NCBI RefSeq assembly: GCF_022179185.1
Contig: NZ_BPQJ01000031.1
Location: forward strand, 1-64,000
Length of the DNA: 64,000 bases
Direction: 5' to 3'
Source of the DNA: Methylobacterium frigidaeris
Lineage (GTDB): Bacteria > Pseudomonadota > Alphaproteobacteria > Rhizobiales > Beijerinckiaceae
Of the stretch, positions 45,002-53,789 are shown piece after piece; position 1 is the first letter of the stretch; the number at the start of each line of letters is the position of its first letter. The position numbers were made by a program, and so were the translations under genes. Under the pieces are notes generated by a model, which was given only the letters and a program-made list of their open reading frames with translations, was not told where the DNA came from and did not search any database.

Positions 45002-45751
45002 ATGAGACTCAACGGCAAGGTCGCGATCGTCACCGGCGCCGGCGGCGGCTTCGGCGAGGGCATCGCCAAGCGCTACGCCGAGGAAGGCGCCAAGGTCGCG
45101 GTGCTCGACCTGCGCGGCGACGCCGCCGAGCGGGTGGCGGGCGAGATCGGCGCGGCGGCGATCGCCATCGCGGCGGATGTCGGCAGCGCCGAGGACGTGC
45201 AGGCGGCGGTGCGGCGCACCACCGAGGCGTTCGGCACGCCGCACATCCTCGTCAACAATGCCGGCACCACCCATCGCAACCAGCCGCTGATGGATGTCGA
45301 CGAAGAGGTCTTCGACCGGGTGTTCCGCGTGAACGTGAAGTCGATCTTCCACTTCGTCCGGGCGCTGGCCCCGGCGATGCGCGACAATGGCGGCGGCGTG
45401 ATCCTCAATGTCGGCTCGACCGCCGGCATCCGGCCGCGGCCGGGCCTGACCTGGTACAACGCCTCGAAGGGGGCGGTGAACCTGATGTCGAAGTCGCTCG
45501 CCGTCGAGCTGGCGCCGTGGAAGATCCGCGTCAACGCGCTCTGCCCGGTGATGGGCGAGACAGGCCTGCTCGAGGCCTTCATGGGGGTGCCGGACACCCC
45601 GGAGAACCGCGCGAAGTTCGTCGCCACGATCCCGCTCGGCCGGATGTCGCGCGCCTCCGACATCGCCAACGTGGCGCTCTTCCTCGCCTCCGACGAGGCC
45701 GAGTTCATCACCGGCGTCGAGATGCCGATCGACGGCGGCCGCACGGTCTGA
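45002..45751 (+). CDS. SDR family oxidoreductase (3-oxoacyl-ACP-reductase-like)
   Basis: A 249-residue short-chain dehydrogenase: TGAGGGFGEGIAKRYAEEG for NAD(P), VNNAGTTHRNQ, catalytic YNASKGAVN, and C-terminal TGVEMPIDGGRTV. It lies 16 bases after livF with AAGGAG before the ATG, so it belongs to the transporter operon and probably acts on the imported compound or a product of it. A family 2 repeat follows and may end the transcript. Confidence 0.9.
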   Translation: MRLNGKVAIVTGAGGGFGEGIAKRYAEEGAKVAVLDLRGDAAERVAGEIGAAAIAIAADVGSAEDVQAAVRRTTEAFGTPHILVNNAGTTHRNQPLMDVDEEVFDRVFRVNVKSIFHFVRALAPAMRDNGGGVILNVGSTAGIRPRPGLTWYNASKGAVNLMSKSLAVELAPWKIRVNALCPVMGETGLLEAFMGVPDTPENRAKFVATIPLGRMSRASDIANVALFLASDEAEFITGVEMPIDGGRTV

Positions 45752-45758
45752 TCCGCCA

Positions 45759-45873
45759 AGCATCGTTCCGCCGCCCGCAACCGGCCGGTGCCGGAGCGGT
45801 CACCGGTTCGGCGGCGACAATGATGGTAAACCAAGATCCCAAGCAGAGTTGCGCGATGCGACCCTGCTTGGGG
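45759..45873 (-). repeat. Double-hairpin intergenic repeat, family 2, copy a (reversed)
   Basis: Read in reverse this matches the copies near 58880 and 62365: a hairpin around GCGCAACTCTGC, then a spacer with CATCATT, then GCCGAACCGGTGACC. Here the first hairpin is CCCAAGCAG/CTGCTTGGG, a perfect 9-bp stem (45837-45872). It follows the SDR gene and precedes the convergent phasin gene, so it may act as a two-way terminator. Confidence 0.82.
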
Positions 45874-45911
45874 CCCGCGCCCCCCGGTCCGGGAGCGCGG
45901 GCCCGCTCGCG

Positions 45912-46508
45912 TCAGCGAGAGGCCGGCAGCGGCTTCACGCTGGCACAGATCTTCCCCACCTCCTCGAAGGAGCGCAGGGACGTCTCGGCGATGGTGCGGG
46001 CATCCTCGACCAGGCTCTGCACGTTCTCGCGCATCATCTCGCTCTGGAGCATCGAGAATTCCTGCATCGTGCGCGCGCCGGCGAGGCGCTTGAGCCCTTC
46101 CAGGTTGCGCTGCCAGCGCTTCTGACCGAGCTCGACGGAGCTGCGCCAGGCATCCTGCAGGGCGTGGTTCATCACCGTGCCGCAGCGGCTGACGGCCTCG
46201 GAGTTCTGCCGGGCCTGCTCGGCGAACCGCGCCCCGTCCTCGCTGCCGACGCCCATGGTGCGCTGCAGTTGCTCGTTGAACTCCCGCGCCGTGCGCGAGA
46301 CCGTCTCGACGCCGATCTGCACGATCTGCTGCGCGGTGTCGGCGGTTCGTCCTTGCAGCGCCCCGGCCTTGTCGATGCTGTCCTTGGCGATGTCGGCCAT
46401 CTTGGACGCCTGCGCGGCGCCGTTCTCGATTCCGTTGGAGGTGCCGTCGAGAGCGCCCTTCATCGGCTCGGTCTTCTTGGACTGTTCGGATTGCTGGGTC
46501 GTCGCCAT
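45912..46508 (-). CDS. Phasin family protein
   Basis: A 198-residue helical protein of the Phasin_2 type, which coats polyhydroxyalkanoate granules. Segments SKMADIAKDSIDKAGALQGR, EFNEQLQRTMG and ARTMQEFSMLQSEMMRENVQ are typical amphipathic helices. Start MATTQQSE has AGGAG seven bases upstream. Implies that the organism stores PHA, although no pha synthesis gene is in the window. Confidence 0.85.
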   Translation of the reverse strand: MATTQQSEQSKKTEPMKGALDGTSNGIENGAAQASKMADIAKDSIDKAGALQGRTADTAQQIVQIGVETVSRTAREFNEQLQRTMGVGSEDGARFAEQARQNSEAVSRCGTVMNHALQDAWRSSVELGQKRWQRNLEGLKRLAGARTMQEFSMLQSEMMRENVQSLVEDARTIAETSLRSFEEVGKICASVKPLPASR

Positions 46509-46830
46509 TTCGCTTCTCCTGGTCTCTGCCAATCGATGCGCTTCAGCCCCATTCCTCCCCAGGATGGAATTCGTCTCAGGATTTTCGTTGATTTTGCTTT
46601 ACTTCAGCATCGCTGTTCTTGATTTTTTGCGGTGCAACGTGCTTAAAATACAACTGGGACGGGCGTGCGATAACATAAGATACGATCGGAAATTTCGAGG
46701 AGGGTCGGGATTACGATCATCGTGTCCTGTCCCATGCACGGGCAGGCGCCTCTCTTGGCGCACGGAGAGGGGCGAGGCGCACAACCCTTCGTGTGGACCA
46801 GTGTACAGGCGATCGGGGGGCGATCCGTCC
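46509..46830. other. AT-richer upstream region of the phasin gene
   Basis: About 320 bases between the phasin start and mutM. It contains a dyad described separately (46627) and less GC than its surroundings in 46560-46700. Probably the phasin promoter and the mutM 3' flank. No credible gene. Confidence 0.4.
46627..46637. promoter_or_regulatory. TTGC-N3-GCAA dyad upstream of phasin gene
   Basis: An 11-base dyad TTGCGGTGCAA about 120 bases upstream of the phasin start. It resembles the CTGC-N3/4-GCAG sites bound by the PHA regulator PhaR in other alphaproteobacteria. One site by eye, so weak. Confidence 0.3.
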
Positions 46831-47721
46831 TCACCGCGGCTGGCACGTCTCACAGAAGAACGTCGACCGCCCCGACTGCACCAGCCGCCGCACCACGCCG
46901 CGGCAGCCCTTCGCCGTGCACCCCAGTCCCTCCCGGTCGTAGACCCGGAAGGCGTGCTGGAAGGCGCCCTGGCTGCCGTCGGTATGGACGTAGTCGCGCA
47001 GGGTCGAGCCGCCCGCTGCCACCGCCTCGGTGAGGACATCGCGGATCACCGTGGCGAGGCGCTTGGCCTTAGGGGTCGGCCGGCCGGCGGCATCCGCCAG
47101 CGTGCCGGCCGGGGCCTCCGGATGGAGCTTCGCCCGGTGCAAGGCCTCGCAGACGTAGATGTTGCCGAGGCCCGCGATCAGCCGCTGGTCGAGGAGCGCG
47201 GCCTTGAGCGGCGTGCGCTTGCCCGCGAACAGCCCTGCGATCGCCTCGCCCGAGAGTGCGTTGCCGAGCGGCTCGATGCCCATGCCGGCGAAGTGGCGGC
47301 AGGAGGAGAGATCGGCGGAAGGCACCAGGTCCATGAAGCCGAAGCGGCGCGCATCGTTGTAGACCACCCGGGCGCCGTTCGAGAGGCCGAACCGGACGTG
47401 ATCGTGCTTCGCCTGCCCCTGCGCCCCTTCGAGGTAGAAGTCGCCAGGCGAGACCGTGCGGCCATCGGGCAGGTGCACGTCGAAGCGCCCGCTCATCCCG
47501 AGATGCATGATCAGCGCCTCGCCGGAGGACAGCTCGGCTACCAGGTACTTGGCGCGCCGCGACAGGGCGGTGACCTCCTGCCCCTTCACCCGCTCGACGA
47601 AGCGGTGCGGGAAGGGAAAACGCAGGTTCGGCCGGTTCAGCACGACCTCGCTGAAGCGGGCGCCGACCAGGGCGGGCTCCAGGCCACGGCGCACGGTCTC
47701 GACTTCGGGCAGTTCTGGCAT
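46831..47721 (-). CDS. mutM: Formamidopyrimidine-DNA glycosylase
   Basis: A 296-residue base-excision enzyme removing oxidised purines such as 8-oxoguanine. It starts MPELPEVETVRRGLEP, with the catalytic N-terminal Pro after Met, has the H2TH region (LLDQRLIAGLGNIYVCEALH), and ends in a zinc finger CTAKGC...CETC whose first pair is CX4C. Divergent from an unrecognised gene, with ubiE-ubiB beyond it, an arrangement common in alphaproteobacteria. Confidence 0.97.
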   Translation of the reverse strand: MPELPEVETVRRGLEPALVGARFSEVVLNRPNLRFPFPHRFVERVKGQEVTALSRRAKYLVAELSSGEALIMHLGMSGRFDVHLPDGRTVSPGDFYLEGAQGQAKHDHVRFGLSNGARVVYNDARRFGFMDLVPSADLSSCRHFAGMGIEPLGNALSGEAIAGLFAGKRTPLKAALLDQRLIAGLGNIYVCEALHRAKLHPEAPAGTLADAAGRPTPKAKRLATVIRDVLTEAVAAGGSTLRDYVHTDGSQGAFQHAFRVYDREGLGCTAKGCRGVVRRLVQSGRSTFFCETCQPR

Positions 47722-47922
47722 GGCATCCTGGGACGCGGGCGCGGAGCCCGGTCCCGTGAGATGGGGGCGCCGCACCGGTTTCGCCAAGGCGGCCCTGAGG
47801 TTTCGCTACGTCCGATCGCCGTCGTTCACCTGACCTTAGGTTAGAATGGATAGGTTGCTGGTCGCCGGCGGCAGGGCTTCGCTCCCGATCACGGCCCGAT
47901 GCCGCAGACGGCGGAGCGTGCG

Positions 47923-48579
47923 ATGAAGATTGTCCCCACCACCGGGAATGCGGCCCTGCTGATGCTGCAACGGACCGCCATCCGTGAGGAGGCCGGCTTG
48001 CCGCACGTGACCCCCAGAAGCCTCGCGCCGCAGGACCCGACGAAGGACCCCCTCGCCGCCGGCCCGGGCGCCGACCGGAAGGCTCGCGCCGCGGCGACCG
48101 CCGCCTTGTTCAGCGTGAACCGCGTGACCGGCGAGACGCTGCTGATGCAGCGCGCCGAGCAGCTGGGCAACGTGCTCGGTGTCGAGCGATCGAAGTACAA
48201 GACGTTCGCCGAGTTCAGCGTCGCGATCAGGGAGGCCATGATCACGCTGACCGCGAGGCCGGACGACGGGGCCATGATCAACAGGATCGCCGAGCGGATG
48301 AAGCTTGATCCCGAGACGGTCTCGATCCTGAGGCAGCAGAAGACGCCGGACCTGCTGTTCCATCTCATCGAGAAGCACCTCGAACTGGACACGCTCGGCA
48401 TTTCGCTCACCGGCCTCGTCGCCGCCGCGCAGGACCTGCAGGGCAGCGACGCCGACAGGATCATCGAGATGCTGGAACGCGACCGTGGCCTGTCGGGGAA
48501 GGACAAGAGCGGCGAGACGCCCGTCCTGGTCACGACCGACGAGGCGGGGCTGTACCGCGTCGCCGCTGCGGAAGCCTGA
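47923..48579 (+). CDS. Hypothetical protein between mutM and ubiE
   Basis: A 218-residue protein I do not recognise. It begins MKIVPTTGNAALLMLQRTAI, has an Ala/Pro-rich stretch to about residue 65, then a helical, predicted soluble body (EQLGNVLGVERSKYKTFAEF, MITLTARPDDGAM) and ends GLYRVAAAEA. No signal peptide, membrane helix or catalytic motif is visible. The start is chosen because GGAG lies six bases before ATG 47923; an ATG at 47899 lacks a ribosome site. It sits in the mutM/ubiE divergent space. Confidence 0.6.
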   Translation: MKIVPTTGNAALLMLQRTAIREEAGLPHVTPRSLAPQDPTKDPLAAGPGADRKARAAATAALFSVNRVTGETLLMQRAEQLGNVLGVERSKYKTFAEFSVAIREAMITLTARPDDGAMINRIAERMKLDPETVSILRQQKTPDLLFHLIEKHLELDTLGISLTGLVAAAQDLQGSDADRIIEMLERDRGLSGKDKSGETPVLVTTDEAGLYRVAAAEA

Positions 48580-48695
48580 GCCCTCGCCGGTACAGCCGTG
48601 GGCGCGACGAAGCGCACCCCTCGAACGCGCTGCGTAAGATGGTGCTTTCCCCTCACCTTCGCTATGCAGGCCGCCACGACAGGGGACCTGAAGGC

Positions 48696-49454
48696 ATGGC
48701 CGGCGACGAGACCAGCACCGATTTCGGCTTCGAGCGCGTCAGGCTCGCGGAGAAGCAGGACCGCGTCAACGAGGTCTTCCGCTCGGTGGCCAAGCGCTAC
48801 GACCTGATGAACGACCTGATGTCGGGGGGCCTGCACCGGGCGTGGAAGAGCGCCTTCGTGTCGACTTTGCGGCCCTCGCGCACCCGGCCGTTCCGCCTGC
48901 TCGACGTCGCCGGCGGCACCGGCGACATCGCGTTCCGGACGCTCGAGGCCGGCGGGCCCGACACCAAGGTCACCGTCCTCGACATCAACGAGGCGATGCT
49001 CGGCGTCGGCCGCGAGCGGGCGGGCCATCGTTACGGCTCGCGCATCGATTTCGTCGCCGGCAACGCCGAGTCGCTGCCCCTGCCCTCGGAGACCTTCGAC
49101 GCCTACACCATCGCCTTCGGCATCCGGAACGTGCCGCGGATCGAGCTGGCGCTCAAGGAAGCCCACCGGGTGCTCAAGGTCGGCGGGCGCTTCCTGTGCC
49201 TCGAATTCTCCCACGTCGACGTGCCGGGGCTCGACAAGATCTACGAGGCCTACTCGTTCAAGGTCATCCCGCGCCTCGGCTCGCTCGTTGCCGGCGACAA
49301 GGAATCCTACCAGTACCTCGTCGAGTCGATCCGCCGCTTCCCGACCGCCGGGAGCTTCGCCCGGATGATCGAGGAGGCCGGCTTCGGCCACGTCACCCAC
49401 CGGCCGCTCTCGGGCGGCATCTGCGCCATCCATTCCGGCTGGAAGCTCGCGTGA
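48696..49454 (+). CDS. ubiE: Demethylmenaquinone/2-methoxy-benzoquinol C-methyltransferase
   Basis: A 252-residue SAM-dependent methyltransferase of ubiquinone synthesis. The RVNEVFRSVAKRYDLMNDLM segment and the SAM motif LLDVAGGTGDIAFRTLEAGG are UbiE signatures, as is GFGHVTHRPLSGGICAIHSG at the C terminus. Start MAGDETST is taken from the usual family N terminus. It lies ten bases upstream of ubiB. Confidence 0.96.
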   Translation: MAGDETSTDFGFERVRLAEKQDRVNEVFRSVAKRYDLMNDLMSGGLHRAWKSAFVSTLRPSRTRPFRLLDVAGGTGDIAFRTLEAGGPDTKVTVLDINEAMLGVGRERAGHRYGSRIDFVAGNAESLPLPSETFDAYTIAFGIRNVPRIELALKEAHRVLKVGGRFLCLEFSHVDVPGLDKIYEAYSFKVIPRLGSLVAGDKESYQYLVESIRRFPTAGSFARMIEEAGFGHVTHRPLSGGICAIHSGWKLA

Positions 49455-49464
49455 GCCGCCGCCC

Positions 49465-51015
49465 GTGCTGAGCCTCGTCGCCCACCTCGCGCGGGGCATC
49501 CATGTCGGCTGGGTGATGGCCCGCGAGGGCGCCCTCGCCTTCGTCGACGCCGCCGAACTGCCGCCCCACCTGCGCCTCGTCCTACGGCTCGGCCGCAAGC
49601 TCGAGCGCCCGGGCCTCGGCCCGGGCCGCCTGCCCGCCGCGCTGACGCGGCTCGGGCCGTCCTACGTCAAGTTCGGCCAGTTCCTGGCGACCCGGCCCGA
49701 CATCGTCGGCATGGCGGCGGCCCGCGACCTCGAGCGACTGCAGGACCGGGTGCCGCCCTTCCCGCAGGCGGTCGCGGTCGCGACCCTGGAGGGGACGCTC
49801 GGCAAGCCGCTCTCCGAGCTGTTCACCTCGTTCAGCGAGCCGATCGCCGCCGCCTCGATCGCCCAGGTCCACAAGGCGCATCTGCGGGAGCCCGACGGCA
49901 CCGAGCGGGTGGTCGCGGTCAAGATCATGCGGCCGGGGGTGCGCGAGCGCTTCGCCCGCGACATCCAGGCGATGCGCTTCATGGCCCGGGTGGTCGAGGC
50001 CCTGCGCCCCGAGGCCGAGCGCCTGCGCCCGCGCGAGGTGGTGGAGACGCTGGCCCGCTCCGTCGCGATGGAGATGGACCTCAGGCTCGAAGCCGCCGCC
50101 CTCTCGGAGCTGGCCGAGAACATCAAGGACGACACCGAGTTCCGGGTGCCGCAGCCGGTCTGGGAGCTGACGGGCCGGGACGTGCTGGCGAGCGAGTGGA
50201 TCGACGGCATCCGCCTCAACGACCGCGAGGCGATCGTGGCGGCCGGCCACGACGCGGCAGCCCTCGGACGGACCGTGATCCAGTCCTTCCTGCGCCACGC
50301 GATCCGGGACGGCTTCTTCCACGCCGACATGCACCCGGGCAACCTGTTCGTCGATCCGGCCGGACGGCTCGTCGCGGTCGATTTCGGCATCATGGGAAGG
50401 CTCGGCCTCAAGGAGCGCCGCTTCCTGGCGGAGATCCTGCTGGGCTTCATCCTGCGCGACTACCGCCGGGTGGCGGAGGTGCATTTCGAGGCCGGCTACG
50501 TGCCCTCGCACCACTCCGTCGACGATTTCGCGCAAGCCATCCGGGCGATCGGCGAGCCGATCCATCAGCGCCGGGCCGACGAGATCTCGATGGCCAAGGT
50601 GCTGACGCTGCTCTTCGACGTCACCGCGCTCTTCGACATGAGCACCCGCACCGAGCTGGTGATGCTCCAGAAGACTATGGTGGTGGTCGAGGGCGTCGCC
50701 CGCTCGCTCGACCCGCGCCTCGACATGTGGACCACCGCCGAGCCGGTGGTGCGGAGCTGGCTCGCGCGCAACCTCGGGCCGATCGGCCGGGCCGACCAGG
50801 CGCGCCGGGCGGTTCTGACGCTCGCCGACGTGGTGGCGGACGTGCCCGACCTCGCCCAGCGCGCCAAGCGCGTGCTGGTGCGCCTCGACGAGGAGGGCCT
50901 GCGCGAGGTGTCTCGCGTGGAGCGCCGCATCCGGATCGAGACGAGGCGGATGGTGTGGTCGACCCTGGCCTGGTGGGTGATCGCCGGGTCGCTGGTGGCG
51001 ATCGCTTTGCGGTAA
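49465..51015 (+). CDS. ubiB: Ubiquinone biosynthesis protein UbiB
   Basis: A 516-residue ADCK/ABC1 atypical kinase-like protein required for ubiquinone synthesis. It has the KxGQ motif YVKFGQFLATRPD (about 68-80), AVKIMRPGV, the catalytic-loop FFHADMHPGNLFVD and the metal-site AVDFGIMGRLG. A hydrophobic C terminus (LAWWVIAGSLVAIALR) anchors it in the membrane. Operon with ubiE. Confidence 0.96.
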   Translation: MLSLVAHLARGIHVGWVMAREGALAFVDAAELPPHLRLVLRLGRKLERPGLGPGRLPAALTRLGPSYVKFGQFLATRPDIVGMAAARDLERLQDRVPPFPQAVAVATLEGTLGKPLSELFTSFSEPIAAASIAQVHKAHLREPDGTERVVAVKIMRPGVRERFARDIQAMRFMARVVEALRPEAERLRPREVVETLARSVAMEMDLRLEAAALSELAENIKDDTEFRVPQPVWELTGRDVLASEWIDGIRLNDREAIVAAGHDAAALGRTVIQSFLRHAIRDGFFHADMHPGNLFVDPAGRLVAVDFGIMGRLGLKERRFLAEILLGFILRDYRRVAEVHFEAGYVPSHHSVDDFAQAIRAIGEPIHQRRADEISMAKVLTLLFDVTALFDMSTRTELVMLQKTMVVVEGVARSLDPRLDMWTTAEPVVRSWLARNLGPIGRADQARRAVLTLADVVADVPDLAQRAKRVLVRLDEEGLREVSRVERRIRIETRRMVWSTLAWWVIAGSLVAIALR

Positions 51016-51052
51016 AGGTGGAAGAACCAGCATCCGCTTCTTCCGCTTCTCT

Positions 51053-51092
51053 CCGTCATCCCGGGGCCGCGTCGCGGATCCCGGAGTGACGG
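51053..51092. repeat. REP-like hairpin
   Basis: Arms beginning CCGTCATCCCGG and ending CCGGAGTGACGG pair over 10 of 12 positions around a GC-rich loop. The GTCATCCCGG motif is typical of REP-like intergenic repeats in alphaproteobacteria. Located after ubiB. Confidence 0.5.
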
Positions 51093-51235
51093 TGGCAGGT
51101 CGGTGGTTGGCGATCCGCGCTGGCACTCCCCTACCCTATCGGGGCTTGCGCCCGGCCGCTCCGCCCCCTCTGATGGGCCCCGGGGCGCCACGATCCGCTC
51201 GACCAGAAGCGGACGCGCCCGGGAGAACGCCCTTC

Positions 51236-52471
51236 ATGCCCTTCACCGCCCTCCGCGCCACGTTGCTCACCGCCGCGGCTCTCTGCGCCCTTGCCGCCCC
51301 GGCTCCCGCCGCCGAGCCGCGCCTGAGCGACGGCAAGGTCAAGCTCGCCGTGCTCAACGACATGTCGAGCGTCTACGCCGATTCCACCGGCCGCGGCTCG
51401 GTGATCGCCGCCGAGATGGCGGTGAAGGATTTCGGGGGCACCCTCGACGGCAAGCCGATCGAGGTCGTCTTCGCCGATCACCAGAACAAGCCCGACGTCG
51501 GCTCCAACATCGCCCGGCAATGGTACGACCGCGACGGCGTCGACGTGATCCTCGACGTGCCGACCTCCTCGGTGGCGCTCGCGGTGCAGCAGATCGCCAA
51601 GGAGAAGGGCAAGGTGCTGATCGTCTCGGGCGGCGGCACCTCGGACCTCACCGGCGCGCAATGCTCGCCCACGGGCATCCACTGGACCTACGACACCTAC
51701 GCGCTCTCCCACGTCTCCGGCAGCGCCGCGGTGAAGAAGGGGCTCGACACCTGGGCCTTCGTCACGGCCGACTACGCCTTCGGCCACGCGCTCGAGCGCG
51801 ACGCCATCGCGGAGGTGAAGCGCTCCGGCGGCAAGGTGCTGTCCACCGTCCGCGCGCCCTTCGCCACCGCCGACTTCTCGTCCTTCCTGCTCCAGGCGCA
51901 AGGGTCCGGCGCCAAGCTCATCGCCTTCGCCAATGCGGGCGGCGACACCGTCAACGCGATCAAGCAGGCGCATGAATTCGGCATCGTCCAGGGCGGCCAG
52001 ACCTTGCTGGCCTTGCTCATCAACATCGACGACGTCCACAGCCTCGGCATCGAGGTGGCGCAGGGCCTGCTTCTGACAACCGCGTTCTACTGGGACCGCA
52101 CGCCGGAGACCCGCTCGTTCGGCAACCGCTTCAAGGAGAAGGCCGGGCTGATGCCGACGATGCACCAGGCCGGCGTCTATTCCTCGGTGCTGCACTACCT
52201 CAAGGCCGTGCAGGCGGCCGGCACCGACGACGCGAAGACCGTGGTGGCGAAGATGCGCGAGATGCCGGTCAACGACATGTTCGCGACCAACGGCCGGATC
52301 CGCGAGGACGGCCGCATGGTCCACGACATGTACCTGATGCAGGTCAAGACGCCGAAGGAGTCGACCGGCGAGTGGGACCTCTACAAGCTCGTCGCCACCG
52401 TGCCCGGCGACGAGGCGTTCCGGCCGCTCGCCGAGGGCGGCTGCCCTCTGGTGAAGGCAGCGGCGAAGTAG
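51236..52471 (+). CDS. ABC transporter substrate-binding protein, orphan
   Basis: A 411-residue Liv-type periplasmic binding protein. The signal peptide TLLTAAALCALAAPAPAAEP precedes the mature start; KVKLAVLNDMSSVYADSTGR and VEVVFADHQNKPDVGSNIAR-like segments (IEVVFADHQNKPDVGSNIAR) follow. Start ATG 51236 has GGGAGA nine bases upstream. No permease or ATPase gene is adjacent, unlike the cluster at 40-45 kb. Substrate unknown. Confidence 0.88.
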   Translation: MPFTALRATLLTAAALCALAAPAPAAEPRLSDGKVKLAVLNDMSSVYADSTGRGSVIAAEMAVKDFGGTLDGKPIEVVFADHQNKPDVGSNIARQWYDRDGVDVILDVPTSSVALAVQQIAKEKGKVLIVSGGGTSDLTGAQCSPTGIHWTYDTYALSHVSGSAAVKKGLDTWAFVTADYAFGHALERDAIAEVKRSGGKVLSTVRAPFATADFSSFLLQAQGSGAKLIAFANAGGDTVNAIKQAHEFGIVQGGQTLLALLINIDDVHSLGIEVAQGLLLTTAFYWDRTPETRSFGNRFKEKAGLMPTMHQAGVYSSVLHYLKAVQAAGTDDAKTVVAKMREMPVNDMFATNGRIREDGRMVHDMYLMQVKTPKESTGEWDLYKLVATVPGDEAFRPLAEGGCPLVKAAAK

Positions 52472-52485
52472 GGCCTGGCCCTCGG

Positions 52486-52725
52486 TCAGCGCTGCATGTT
52501 GCGCAGGCGGCAATAGCCGCCATTGTCCTGGTAGCCCGCGGGGCAGCGCCGCACGCAAGCGCCGGCCGCGAATTTCAGCGGCGGCCGGCAGAACTGTCCG
52601 CGGCCGGTTTGCCTGCGCTGGTACTGGTAGTCCTGCGCCGGCCCGGCCGCCGCGGGTACGGGCCAGCCGAGCGGCAGGGCGACGGCGAGGGAGAACAGGG
52701 CGAGGCAGGTCAGGCGGGTGGGCAT
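52486..52725 (-). CDS. Small secreted cysteine-containing protein
   Basis: A 79-residue protein with a signal peptide (LTCLALFSLAVALPLGWPVP, cleaved near PAAAG) and a mature part with four Cys (RGQFCRPPLKFAAGACVRRC and GGYCRLRNMQR), plausibly two disulfides. No family recognised. Convergent with the binding protein, 14 bases apart. Confidence 0.65.
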   Translation of the reverse strand: MPTRLTCLALFSLAVALPLGWPVPAAAGPAQDYQYQRRQTGRGQFCRPPLKFAAGACVRRCPAGYQDNGGYCRLRNMQR

Positions 52726-52826
52726 CGGGGGCTCCGGGTTGACGTTGCCGGGACAACTTCCGCTGCGGCAGGAAGTTCGGGACGAGTGCCCGTGCCAGCG
52801 GGCCGATTTCCCATGCTCCCCTGTCC

Positions 52827-52979
52827 CGGACGATTGCAGCGAAGCGGAAAGAGATCCGGGATCCAGCGGAAGAAGTGCCGCGTAGCGGCTCTGTTGTTGC
52901 AACGCTGCAGACAGGCGGACGCTTCGCGATCGTTCGCTCCGGATCCCGGATCTCCTTCCGCTTTCGCTCCAGTCGTCCG
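52827..52979 (+). repeat. 153-bp intergenic repeat, family 1, copy B
   Basis: Starts CGGACGATTGCAGCGAAGCG and ends AGTCGTCCG. Same length as copy A and its near match in reverse orientation. Ends are imperfect inverted repeats; inner palindromes centre on GGATCC-containing blocks. It lies in the 283-base gap between the small secreted gene and phnF. Confidence 0.85.
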
Positions 52980-53008
52980 GGAAAGGGGGAGCTTGGATCG
53001 AAGGGTCC

Positions 53009-53758
53009 CTACCCCTCCACCACCAGCTCCACCCGGTCCGCCGCGAACAGGCTGCGCGTCGCCTGGATCGGCACGCCCGCCGCGTCGACGTTGACGCTGG
53101 TGAGCACGATCAGGACACGACCCTGCGCGAGGTCGAGACGGGCGGCCTCGTCGGCGCTGGCGGGGCGGGCGGTGATGCGGGTCGAGCGGCGGGTGTAATC
53201 GGTGATGCCGAACTCCGCGTAGGCACGGGTGAGCGAGCCGAGCGCCGCGTAGGCCTGGTCCAGCCCGGCGAAGCGCGGCAGCGGCAGGCAGGTGCGGGCC
53301 GTCGAGAGCGGCGTGTCGTCGGCGCGGTGGATCGTCTGCAATTCGAGCACCGGGTCCCCGGGCGCGATCCCCAGCGCCTCCGCGGTGGCGGGGTCGGCCG
53401 GCACGCTGTCCGCCGCGATCAGGTCGCCCCAGGCCTCGCGGCCAGCCCTGCTCACGATCTCCGAGAAGCGGGTGCGCCGGCCGATCGGATAGGCGAGCCG
53501 TGGCGTCTCCACGAAGGTGCCGCGTCCCTGCGTCGCCCGCACCAGCCCGCGCTCGGCGAGGACCGCCAGCGCCCGGCGCACGGTATGGCGGTTGACGCCG
53601 AACCGCGCCGCCAGGGCCGCCTCCGTCGGCAGTTGCACCCCGGCCGCGAGGCGCCCGGCCTCGATCTCGGCAGTCAGGCCGTCCGCGATCTGGCGCCACG
53701 CCGCCAGGCCCTCGCCCCGCGCCAGGACCGTCACTGGGCCGTCGCCGCCCGCGCTCAT
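53009..53758 (-). CDS. phnF: GntR/HutC family regulator PhnF
   Basis: A 249-residue repressor: an N-terminal winged HTH (LPTEAALAARFGVNRHTVRR, about 46-65) and a C-terminal UTRA ligand domain (about 90-249). It is divergent from phnG and directly beside the 32-base palindrome, so it most likely represses the phn operon until a phosphonate-related signal appears. Start ATG 53758; a TTG four codons upstream is possible. Confidence 0.92.
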   Translation of the reverse strand: MSAGGDGPVTVLARGEGLAAWRQIADGLTAEIEAGRLAAGVQLPTEAALAARFGVNRHTVRRALAVLAERGLVRATQGRGTFVETPRLAYPIGRRTRFSEIVSRAGREAWGDLIAADSVPADPATAEALGIAPGDPVLELQTIHRADDTPLSTARTCLPLPRFAGLDQAYAALGSLTRAYAEFGITDYTRRSTRITARPASADEAARLDLAQGRVLIVLTSVNVDAAGVPIQATRSLFAADRVELVVEG

Positions 53759-53789
53759 ACCGTCATCCAAGTTTCATTTGCTCCTCGGT

